16,249 nt of DNA from an uncultured euryarchaeote (GTDB lineage: Archaea; Thermoplasmatota; Poseidoniia; Poseidoniales; Poseidoniaceae). Position numbers and translations under genes: made by a program. The DNA is taken from assembly GCA_937897365.1 (NCBI GenBank), contig CALCOP010000108.1, positions 1 through 16,249 on the forward strand, written 5' to 3'. Positions 1-6,245 of this stretch are shown piece after piece (positions within the stretch are counted from its first letter, which is position 1; each line of letters opens with the position of its first letter). The notes under the pieces are model-generated. The model was not told the origin of the DNA. It saw only the letters and a program-made list of their open reading frames with translations, and ran no database searches.

Positions 1-52
1 TTGCTAATCCTCCAAGGATCTCACCAAGGTTTGCAGCATCTTCAAGATTCAT
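1..52 (-). CDS. Start of a probable small membrane protein (partial, runs off the window)
   Basis: An ATG at 52-50 opens a frame that stays open to the window edge; the 17 visible residues are MNLEDAANLGEILGGLA. The pattern (short acidic helix, then Gly-rich turn and the start of a hydrophobic stretch) resembles the N-terminus of a family of small membrane proteins common in marine microbes that begin roughly M-L-D-GE-GG-AVIVTL-YL; that resemblance is from memory and only the first residues can be seen. A TATA-like element lies 27 nt upstream of the ATG and no Shine-Dalgarno is visible, which would suit a leaderless transcript. The function is unknown. Confidence 0.5.
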   Translation of the reverse strand, partial: MNLEDAANLGEILGGLA

Positions 53-73
53 GAATAGTAATTCTTGAGTTGG

Positions 74-84
74 CCTATTATTCT
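74..84 (-). promoter_or_regulatory. TATA-like element upstream of the partial gene at 1-52
   Basis: Read on the minus strand this is AAGAATAATAGG-like, AT-rich and centred about 27 nt before the ATG at 52. That is the spacing expected for an archaeal TATA box serving a leaderless or nearly leaderless mRNA. The rest of 85-216 holds nothing I can name. The call rests on spacing and base composition only. Confidence 0.35.
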
Positions 85-216
85 TGCTTGATATGAAAAT
101 GAGCCAATATTCGTATGCATACACATCGGGGGCACTTTGAGTCACATACGAATACAACTGTACCCTTTGCTTGCCATTTGTGCAACTTTTGTAACGCCAT
201 TGCGGTATTCTTCATC

Positions 217-1185
217 TCAGTCAACCTTAGTAAATTGACTCATAAAATCCCATACGATTGTTGAGGAGGGGACTCCTGTTGGATTCGCTCGCCCTCTTCC
301 CGGCACTAGCCCGTCGGGATCATCGTGCTCGTACGGGTTGTGAGTAGCGAAGAAGAGCGTCATCAGCATCACTTGAGTGTCATTTTCACAGTCGGTGTAT
401 CCACGGATGTCATAGTCATCTTCACTCACCAAGACTTCTGGAACGGAACCCTGGCATTCATTGAGGTCAGCCCAACTCTCGAGGTTCTGTATCGCTCCTT
501 TTTCTGGCCCAAAGATAGGTGCTGTAGGGGCTGTTGTGGCATAATTAACTATCTCATCCAAGAGCCCGTGAACTTCCATAAATGGTATAGGTGAATAGTC
601 AGAAGGGGCATCCTCAAATTGATACATTGCCATACACCCTGCAGCTGCGAAAACATCGCTTACCTGAACCGCTAATCTCTGCGTCATTCCACAACCGTTT
701 GACCAACCTGTCGAGTAAATTCTTGTTTGATCGATGGAGTGATTTTGCATAATAGTGTCAAGCATCTGTAATATGAAACCAACATCATCCTCCTCTGAAC
801 ATAGAACATCTACTACACATGGACCCCGATTCGATCCCATGTTCCAGAGATTATTGTGTCCCTGCGGATATGCTACGATGAACCCCTGCTCCATCGAAAT
901 ATTCGCAAAGTCTGATGTCCAACGTTGTTGATACATGTCGTCACTTCCACCGTGCATGTCAACAAGAAGAGGTGCCGGATCCGATTCGTTGAGAATCGTG
1001 GGGACGAGGAGCAACCAGCATCTCTCGAGTCCATCAAAATCTATGCAATGTACCGAGAATTGAGACTCTTCATCTGGAAGTTCATCGGCAGGCACAACTT
1101 CTTGAAAACTCCCCGACTCTTCGGAAATACACCCACTCAATGCTGGCGAGAGTATCAGGAGCAGAAGTAGTGCTCTTGTATTCAT
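217..1185 (-). CDS. Secreted lipoprotein esterase, LpqC / poly(3-hydroxybutyrate) depolymerase-like alpha/beta hydrolase
   Basis: A predicted extracellular, lipid-anchored serine esterase of 322 aa. Residues 1-18 form a signal peptide (Arg4, then a Leu-rich core) ending in the lipobox LSG-C19, so Cys19 is the probable lipid-modified residue; an acidic linker runs to about residue 42. The hydrolase core starts near 60: PLLVDMHGG (72-80) supplies the oxyanion region, GWSNG (160-164) is the nucleophile elbow with Ser162, HGLLD (206-210) matches the HGxxD segment that carries the catalytic Asp, and His282 or His287 in the THNPYEH segment is the likely catalytic His. The many cysteines (47/56, 123/129, 165/184, 243/265) could form disulfides, as expected outside the cell. 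This order is typical of LpqC, feruloyl esterase and PHB depolymerase relatives. The natural substrate (polyester, acylated polysaccharide or other) cannot be told. ATG start; GGTGAT lies just upstream (1194-1189) at rather short spacing. Confidence 0.8.
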   Translation of the reverse strand: MNTRALLLLLILSPALSGCISEESGSFQEVVPADELPDEESQFSVHCIDFDGLERCWLLLVPTILNESDPAPLLVDMHGGSDDMYQQRWTSDFANISMEQGFIVAYPQGHNNLWNMGSNRGPCVVDVLCSEEDDVGFILQMLDTIMQNHSIDQTRIYSTGWSNGCGMTQRLAVQVSDVFAAAGCMAMYQFEDAPSDYSPIPFMEVHGLLDEIVNYATTAPTAPIFGPEKGAIQNLESWADLNECQGSVPEVLVSEDDYDIRGYTDCENDTQVMLMTLFFATHNPYEHDDPDGLVPGRGRANPTGVPSSTIVWDFMSQFTKVD

Positions 1186-1321
1186 GATATCACCAGTTCA
1201 AACTATCCGTACGAGTAACCTGTCATTTACTTTTTGCCGACAGAAAAGGCTCCTGAGAGAAGCGTTCAATCAAGCAATTGGAGGGTACCTACTCTGTGAG
1301 ACGGCAAGATGGCAGAACGGG

Positions 1322-1996
1322 CTATCCCAATGGTTGCAGAGTCGCATCTACGTCAAAGAAAACTGCAGTCCAAGTCACCGTTACTTCCTCTCCATTGTCC
1401 TGTGGCGAGGGTGGAGGTGCAGGGCTTGAAGATGATACATCTATTTCAATAGTGAATGTTCCTTCACCGTGGCTCTTTTCGGTCCATGGTACGGTGATCT
1501 CTTCTGCATCAAAATTTCCCTCAGTGTATTCTTCTCCAGTATATTCTGGATATACGTAGACAATCAAATCAATGTTCGAACAATCGTCAGAAGCTCCGGA
1601 GAGAGTATTTTTCTCATTTTGCCAATCTGCGTTGGCGCCAGTCGGCGGGATATTGACGCTTACAGAATCGCATTGGTCGAGTGGGATTCCTGATGTCTCG
1701 TCATAGGAGACCGTGACCAAAAGGTAACCAAATCCTGTGTGTGAAGTAAAGAAACTCGAATCGGCTTCGTATTCGATATAGATGGAGTTATCTTGTGCAA
1801 ATTCTTCATCTGTAACACTGTATTGCGCTTCTGCAAAAGTAACAGTGTATTGGTCAACGAGGTATCTGTCTTCAATCATTTCTGAATCAAGAAGGTGGTA
1901 CGATGTGGCGTGATAGCAGAGCATCACAACTACACAAATGTAAAACGCGAAGATTGGAACTCTCGGTTGATCTTTGCCGAGGACATCCTGTAGCAT
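1322..1996 (-). CDS. Single-span membrane protein with extracytoplasmic domain, unknown function
   Basis: I do not recognise this protein. From the ATG at 1996 it has 224 aa: a short charged N-terminus, one hydrophobic segment (VPIFAFYICVVVMLCY) at about 13-28, then a largely beta-type, acidic domain rich in Tyr, Thr and Val. Two cysteines lie near 109 and 138. Near the C-terminus a Ser/Pro linker (SSSSPAPPPSP) precedes a final VTVTWTAVFFDVDATL strand pair. The layout fits an N-in, C-out anchored protein. The frame stays open upstream to a TTG at 2047 and also contains a GTG at 2023 that overlaps the stop of the preceding gene (2019-2017). The ATG is preferred because it begins 20 nt after that stop and leaves a sensible short cytoplasmic tail. 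It is probably co-transcribed with the polytopic membrane protein at 2017-3354, which suggests a joint role. Confidence 0.7.
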   Translation of the reverse strand: MLQDVLGKDQPRVPIFAFYICVVVMLCYHATSYHLLDSEMIEDRYLVDQYTVTFAEAQYSVTDEEFAQDNSIYIEYEADSSFFTSHTGFGYLLVTVSYDETSGIPLDQCDSVSVNIPPTGANADWQNEKNTLSGASDDCSNIDLIVYVYPEYTGEEYTEGNFDAEEITVPWTEKSHGEGTFTIEIDVSSSSPAPPPSPQDNGEEVTVTWTAVFFDVDATLQPLG

Positions 1997-2016
1997 GCTG
2001 TCTTCTTCGTCCAAAT

Positions 2017-3354
2017 TTACCACCAGTCCTTTGGAGTTGCCGCCCAATCATACATCGTTTCTGTTTGCCAAATCAAAAACGATACGAGGAGGATGAAAAG
2101 AATGAGTGCGGCCATCATTCTGTCTAATTGCGCATAAATTGATTTTGGAAATGGGAATTCAGGGAACCACCGAGCATCCAATCCTTTCCGCATCTGTTTA
2201 GATGCATTCATCAAAGATTCAAACGACTTCTCCTCCCAGCCGATTCCTAACGCTACAAGAATTCCCAGGAAGACAGCAGTGAACATTTCATTGATTGGGA
2301 GAATTGCTTGCAGGAGTTCAAGCAGTGCGGAAGACGTGATAACAATGAGAATAATGACCATTCTTTTCGCTTTGGGCTTCATTTCTTCTGAGGTCTCGAA
2401 TAAGCCGTACCGAAGCAGTATGTAGACGCCGATAATCGGGCGTATCATTGTAAAATGCATGCTGTTGGTCAGGGTAATCCAAGTGGCCTCCAAACTGCTT
2501 CCTCCAGTCCTCCACCAAAGAGCCGGAGCCCCCGAACCATCTAATACGGCATAACCGATGAGTCCTAAAACAAAATACACTGAGATGATATACAATATTG
2601 GTGATGAATTACCACGGAGTGCCTGCTGTATTTCAGCAACCAATATACACAGTCCCGTTGTAATGAGGAATACGTTCAGCGCTTGCCACCAGTAATCAGC
2701 ACGAGGCCCGGATAAGTTGGACATCATTTCGATGTAGAGGAAATAGTCTGAACGGAAAATAAATCCAGCCCAATTAAACAAAATGTGCCCGCCAATAAAG
2801 ATGAACAGGAGGGCCGCAACATTGGCGATGTTCGTCGAACTTTCTTTAGCCCGGAAGTCGTCCATATATCTGAATTTGAAGTATACAGTTCCCCAAATTA
2901 ATCCACAGAAGAGGTAGTAAAATCCAAACAAATCAACCAGCGTGTGCAAAGGTGAGCCGAGAATCATCATCAGATAACGAACAGCGGTTAATCCTACGAT
3001 GAAGCCGTATGCGATTTTTAAATTCTTTAGCGAGCGGAAAATTGGCACTGGATATACACATGCAAGTGCCATGAGCGCCATTTCCCAAGCATAGTCACAG
3101 GTGAGAATGGTAGCAAAAAACAACCAAAATGGACTTTCAGGGCCTTGATTTCCCGCTTCATAATACTGAATCGTGTAGTTTCCGGCGATGTTACCTAATC
3201 CTTTAATGATAAATGTCCAACATAGAAGATGGGCTGCTAAGCGCTCATTCCATTCTAATTTGTCATTCTTTTTTACGAAGAAGAGACACATTGCGCCGAT
3301 AGATATCAACAGAATTGCGCCGATTAAGCGCAAACTGCTCGGGTCTCCGGCCAT
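2017..3354 (-). CDS. Polytopic membrane protein, about 11-12 transmembrane helices, unknown function
   Basis: A 445-aa integral membrane protein I cannot assign to a family. Hydrophobic segments lie near 9-27, 40-58, 74-102, 113-132, 136-158, 176-200, 224-241, 253-272, 297-315, 330-352, 357-372 and 411-430. A soluble loop at about 373-410 (GWEEKSFESLMNASKQMRK) is amphipathic and basic, probably cytoplasmic. No transporter signature, kinase domain or peptidase motif is visible. The broad arrangement recalls the multi-helix sensory N-domains found on some archaeal histidine kinases, but no transmitter domain follows. The ATG at 3354 has an AT-rich element 27 nt upstream. It is first gene of a two-gene minus-strand unit, with the single-span protein directly downstream. 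Confidence 0.8.
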   Translation of the reverse strand: MAGDPSSLRLIGAILLISIGAMCLFFVKKNDKLEWNERLAAHLLCWTFIIKGLGNIAGNYTIQYYEAGNQGPESPFWLFFATILTCDYAWEMALMALACVYPVPIFRSLKNLKIAYGFIVGLTAVRYLMMILGSPLHTLVDLFGFYYLFCGLIWGTVYFKFRYMDDFRAKESSTNIANVAALLFIFIGGHILFNWAGFIFRSDYFLYIEMMSNLSGPRADYWWQALNVFLITTGLCILVAEIQQALRGNSSPILYIISVYFVLGLIGYAVLDGSGAPALWWRTGGSSLEATWITLTNSMHFTMIRPIIGVYILLRYGLFETSEEMKPKAKRMVIILIVITSSALLELLQAILPINEMFTAVFLGILVALGIGWEEKSFESLMNASKQMRKGLDARWFPEFPFPKSIYAQLDRMMAALILFILLVSFLIWQTETMYDWAATPKDWW

Positions 3355-3377
3355 ATTTTACCGATATAGTTTAGTGG

Positions 3378-3385
3378 TTAAACAT
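3378..3385 (-). promoter_or_regulatory. TATA-like element for the polytopic membrane protein gene
   Basis: On the minus strand the bases read ATGTTTAA, centred about 27 nt before the ATG at 3354, the archaeal TATA spacing for a leaderless transcript. A second AT-rich stretch (ACTATATC, 3370-3363) is too close to the start for that role. The surrounding 197-bp divergent gap (3355-3551) must also hold the purN promoter, for which I see no clear element. Confidence 0.3.
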
Positions 3386-3551
3386 TATCTCCGATTTCAG
3401 TTCTCTTCTACAATTGCCTGTTTATTCCCATTTTGAAGCGAATCTGACCATGTTGTTGAATTCTATTTTCCACTTAACTTGTAAGTATCCACTTTGATTT
3501 TAGCAATTTCTTTTCCGAAGGGCTCAAGTTGTTCGCACGCTAGCCGGCATT

Positions 3552-4178
3552 ATGGCTGAGGGGCGTGGTCCGCTGCGAAATGCGACTCCGTCTGACCCGA
3601 TACGCTGCGCCATCTTCATCTCCGGTTCAGGTTCAGGCATGGAGGCAATGGTCCGTTACCAGCAAGCACATCCCGATTGCGGTCATAGAACCGTAGTGGT
3701 GATTTCAGATAAGCCTGAGGCCCAAGGTTTGGATAAAGCGAGGAAGCTTGGAATTGAACCATCGTGCGTTCCACTTCCTCCAATGACTACGAACCAACTT
3801 GACCGTCGCCTTCAACATGAACAATCCTTCTTTCCAATCTTAGAGAAATACGATGTTGAATTGATTCTACTATGCGGCTATATGCGCCTTTTGTCCCCTC
3901 AATTTGTCGAACACTGGAACCCCCGCATCATAAACATTCATCCTTCTCTTCTGCCTGCATTCCCTGGTGCCCATGCCCATCGTGACGTTTTAGCGGCTGG
4001 AGTCAAAGTCACAGGTTGTACAGTACATTATGTTGATGCTGGAATGGATACAGGCGAGATATTGGGGCAACGCCGTGTTCCGGTTTTTCCGAGTGACGAC
4101 GAATCGAGTCTCTCTCAACGAGTTAAGATCGAAGAACATATTCTTTTTCCACAAATCCTTGACCAGATAGTAAAGTGA
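3552..4178 (+). CDS. purN: Phosphoribosylglycinamide formyltransferase (GAR transformylase)
   Basis: Transfers the formyl group of 10-formyltetrahydrofolate to glycinamide ribonucleotide, the third step of de novo purine synthesis, in the cytoplasm. The protein has 208 aa, close to the usual 190-215. A 16-residue extension precedes the Rossmann strand and phosphate loop FISGSGSGMEAM (22-33). The catalytic signature is intact: Asn128 and His130 in IINIHPSLLPAF, followed by GAHAHRDVLAAGVKVTG (139-155), and Asp166 in DAGMDTGEI. These match the Asn-His-Asp triad of the E. coli enzyme (N106, H108, D144). The phosphate loop normally reads SGNGSN; here it is SGSGSG, a conservative but noticeable change. 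The gene stands alone on the plus strand and its TGA touches the stop of the convergent MobA-like gene. No Shine-Dalgarno is visible before the ATG. Function is secure by motif. Confidence 0.93.
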   Translation: MAEGRGPLRNATPSDPIRCAIFISGSGSGMEAMVRYQQAHPDCGHRTVVVISDKPEAQGLDKARKLGIEPSCVPLPPMTTNQLDRRLQHEQSFFPILEKYDVELILLCGYMRLLSPQFVEHWNPRIINIHPSLLPAFPGAHAHRDVLAAGVKVTGCTVHYVDAGMDTGEILGQRRVPVFPSDDESSLSQRVKIEEHILFPQILDQIVK

Positions 4179-4673
4179 TTACAATTCATTGGGTGTGTTG
4201 AAGTTTTTCATTTGACTGGACAAACCCCCTAAATCGAGGTCTTGTAAACTTGAAAAAAGTGAAGAAATATCTCCAGATGATGTGCCCAGCTGCCAGCCGG
4301 GTGGACAATTGGCTAAGAGTGGTTGCCGTCTTCTTTGCTCATCAAGTGGAACCCCTCCTTCACTGGATAGTAGCTTTCTCAATCCGGTTAATTGCAGTTG
4401 AAAAGCGTCGCACGGAATCAGTTGAATTGCACCTTCAATTTTGCCGAAAGCCCATTGTAAAACCTCATGGAGGCTGGTAGTGTGTGGGGGGTCAGGCCAA
4501 ACTTCACCTTCAAAAAGTGCTACTCGTTCACTTTCTCCGCACAACGTGATAATTCGAGTTACACCAGCTTCACTTGCAAGTGCGTGCAAATGTTTGACGC
4601 CACCTTCCATCAAGGCCTTATCTGCCCCCATTCGTTTACTGTTGCCGCCAGCAAGTATGAACACGGTTACCAT
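4179..4673 (-). CDS. mobA: MobA-like nucleotidyltransferase (molybdenum cofactor guanylyltransferase family)
   Basis: MobA links GMP from GTP to molybdopterin. This 164-aa protein has the family's N-terminal nucleotide-binding signature LAGGNSKRMGADKAL (7-21), the acidic metal-site strand LIPCDAF (85-91) and the C-terminal NFNTPNEL (157-164), equivalent to NxNTPxDL. It is shorter than E. coli MobA (194 aa), and the central PDxxxxxGPLxG substrate loop is not conserved: here it reads WPDPPHTTSLHEVLQWA (59-75). The fold family is clear; the exact substrate is not, and another nucleotidyl transfer to a small phosphorylated cofactor is possible. The ATG at 4673 lies 9 nt after the stop of the 69-aa gene, so it is probably the last cistron of the unit starting at 6029. 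Its TAA abuts the purN stop with no gap. No other molybdopterin gene is present in the window. Confidence 0.72.
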   Translation of the reverse strand: MVTVFILAGGNSKRMGADKALMEGGVKHLHALASEAGVTRIITLCGESERVALFEGEVWPDPPHTTSLHEVLQWAFGKIEGAIQLIPCDAFQLQLTGLRKLLSSEGGVPLDEQRRRQPLLANCPPGWQLGTSSGDISSLFSSLQDLDLGGLSSQMKNFNTPNEL

Positions 4674-4682
4674 GTTTGCACC

Positions 4683-4892
4683 TCATTTGAGATTTTCAAG
4701 TCCATCGAGAGCTGCCTCGAGTTCTGAAAGGAGTCCACGTACGCGGTCAAGAAGTGCATGACGTTCTCTACTCGACCGTGCTTCGGGCAACCACTCCAAT
4801 AAGCGGCGCACGTCTTGAGCGTCTCGTGTGACTGTCCATTGAAGTACGGACTCCATTACGGGGTCATCAGTAGGCAGAAAACGCTCACTCAT
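4683..4892 (-). CDS. Small charged helical protein, 69 aa, unknown function
   Basis: A short frame with an ATG at 4892, beginning 26 nt after the stop of the helical gene at 4919 and ending 9 nt before the MobA-like start. The sequence is nearly all predicted helix, rich in Arg, Glu and Leu, with two helices that look amphipathic: DAQDVRRLLEWLPEA and RHALLDRVRGLLSELEAAL. No cysteines, no signal peptide and no membrane segment. The tight position in a same-strand series and the protein-like composition argue that it is real. It could be a small partner of one of its neighbours; no family is recognised. Confidence 0.6.
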   Translation of the reverse strand: MSERFLPTDDPVMESVLQWTVTRDAQDVRRLLEWLPEARSSRERHALLDRVRGLLSELEAALDGLENLK

Positions 4893-4918
4893 ACTTACAC
4901 GCTATCCGAACAAGGGCT

Positions 4919-5557
4919 TCAATTCTCCGCTGAAAGAAGGCGATTTCGAATCCTTTCAAACAGTTCTCCACCTGCGGGGGCAGTTGCGACCATAGAACGT
5001 ATTTCTCCCAATCCTTCTTTGCGCAGTGAAAGAAACAAAACCGCCACTTGGTGCCAAAGTTCGCTTTGCGTAGCCATCGCCAGTAGCCACTTATCATCCG
5101 GTACCTCGTGTCCGCCTCTCAGCAATTCTTCACCAATTTCGAGTAAGGCTCCGAGCGGTTCTTGGTCACCGAGCAGATGAATCAATGCAATCCAGGGAGA
5201 CTCACCTAAATCCTCTTCTGACATGTTCGCGAGTAATAAACCCGTTAAGACCAAATCTTCCTGTCCATGTCTTTTCCAAAGCGCAGGAATTAATTTAGCA
5301 ATGCGCCGAGGTTTCTGTTCACCGCTGGTAAGTACCCATGAGGCGATGTCTCTCATCTCTGGGTTAGGGCACCCATAATGAAAAGAGTAGCCACCTGCAT
5401 TTGCTAACAGGTCGGTTGAGGGTTTTGCCATCATTCCGGGGATGCCTGCAGCATAGGCGCCTTTCAAAAATTTCATCATCTTGCGTTGTGAACGAATCAA
5501 TTTTGGATTAGGCTCTCCGAGATAACGAGCAACTTTTTCATTCACTGCGCCCACCAT
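4919..5557 (-). CDS. Helical protein of unknown function downstream of a TerB-like gene
   Basis: A soluble, mostly alpha-helical protein of 212 aa from the ATG at 5557. A longer reading from a TTG at 5584 is possible but would overlap the preceding gene by 47 nt, so the ATG, with a 20-nt overlap, is preferred. The N-terminal part is basic (NEKVARYLGEPNPKLIRSQRKMMKFL). A Gly-rich stretch with GGYSFHYGCPNPEMRDIASW follows. From about residue 80 short helices in pairs (KLIPALWKRH, WIALIHLLGD, GALLEIGEEL, WLLAMATQSELWHQVAVLFL) look like a degenerate HEAT/ARM-type solenoid. No catalytic motif is visible. It is second in the unit that ends with the MobA-like gene and overlaps the TerB-like gene, implying translational coupling. 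The solenoid reading is inference from helix periodicity. Confidence 0.65.
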   Translation of the reverse strand: MVGAVNEKVARYLGEPNPKLIRSQRKMMKFLKGAYAAGIPGMMAKPSTDLLANAGGYSFHYGCPNPEMRDIASWVLTSGEQKPRRIAKLIPALWKRHGQEDLVLTGLLLANMSEEDLGESPWIALIHLLGDQEPLGALLEIGEELLRGGHEVPDDKWLLAMATQSELWHQVAVLFLSLRKEGLGEIRSMVATAPAGGELFERIRNRLLSAEN

Positions 5558-6029
5558 CGGTCGTCTTCTTTCGAACGGTATCAAAGATATCGCCGACCAG
5601 ACCTACCGAGTCGCGAAGTGTGTGAAGCATTTTTTCGACAACACTCGGATCTTCGAATTTTTCTTTGACAATTTCGCGTAATTGCGTTTCGATTGCAAGG
5701 TGTTCATCATCATCGATTTCAAAAATCGAGCGCAAATGGGCGAGTACTCTAAATTCGTCGCGTGAAAGTGAGGCATTTACGATCGCTACTTCGAAGACCT
5801 TTGTGTAAATTTCACGGGCATCCTCCATTGAAACAAGCTCACCAGGCGCTGAATCTTCTTTGTTTTGAATCGCTCTGTAGATTTCAGCTGGTTCTTCTTC
5901 AGATAATCCTAAAGCACTGGCCAGTTTGATGACGAGTCTTTTTTCCTCACGCGTGAGCCTGCCATCTTCAAGCATGACCTCCACGGTACTACGAAATACA
6001 TCCAAGTTCCGTGAAGTAGAGGTCGTCAC
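5538..6029 (-). CDS. TerB-like domain protein
   Basis: A 163-aa acidic helical protein. Residues 9-54 (VFRSTVEVMLEDGRLTREEKRLVIKLASALGLS-EEE) have the TerB/TerB-C-like pattern: a helix, a D-G-x-L-x-x-x-E loop, a second helix ending in LGLS, then an acidic helix. A second, weaker copy occupies about 70-120 (FEVAIVNASLSRDEFRVLAHLRSIFEIDDDE), so the protein appears to be a tandem pair. In TerB and relatives the acidic loop residues bind metal and the domain often sits in membrane-associated or stress-related complexes; a tellurite role should not be assumed here. The start is a GTG at 6029, the first start of the frame. First gene of the minus-strand unit continuing to the MobA-like gene. The 6030-6245 gap separates it from dnaG, which is transcribed away. 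Confidence 0.72.
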   Translation of the reverse strand: MTTSTSRNLDVFRSTVEVMLEDGRLTREEKRLVIKLASALGLSEEEPAEIYRAIQNKEDSAPGELVSMEDAREIYTKVFEVAIVNASLSRDEFRVLAHLRSIFEIDDDEHLAIETQLREIVKEKFEDPSVVEKMLHTLRDSVGLVGDIFDTVRKKTTDGGRSE

Positions 6030-6231
6030 GAGTAGAGGCAGTGGGCTTCTCTTCTTGAAACTCTTGTATGAGAAACGAACAAAATTTACCGGATATCCGT
6101 AAGAGCATTCAAAAGGAGTTGGCCAGTCGGAGGACCATCCACATCCCTTTCACGCGTTGTGATATCTTTCACAATTGCAGCAATTGAGCGATGGGCTCAG
6201 GCTCATCATCTTTGCAATGGGATGTCGATAG

Positions 6232-6237
6232 AAGGAG
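6232..6237 (+). promoter_or_regulatory. Ribosome binding site setting the dnaG start
   Basis: AAGGAG ends 8 nt before the ATG at 6246. It decides between that start and the longer open frame beginning at 6159 or a later Met at 6303. The remainder of the 216-bp divergent gap 6030-6245 shows no further element I can name. Confidence 0.6.
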
Positions 6238-6245
6238 AAATACCA

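Noticed and set aside
4250..4761. Plus-strand open frames across the MobA-like and 69-aa genes
   Set aside because: They are antisense to genes with recognisable motifs or tight operon placement and show no protein-like features of their own.
6159..6245. Longer dnaG N-terminus from an upstream ATG
   Set aside because: The extra 29 residues do not resemble DnaG, and the AAGGAG at 6232-6237 fits the ATG at 6246.
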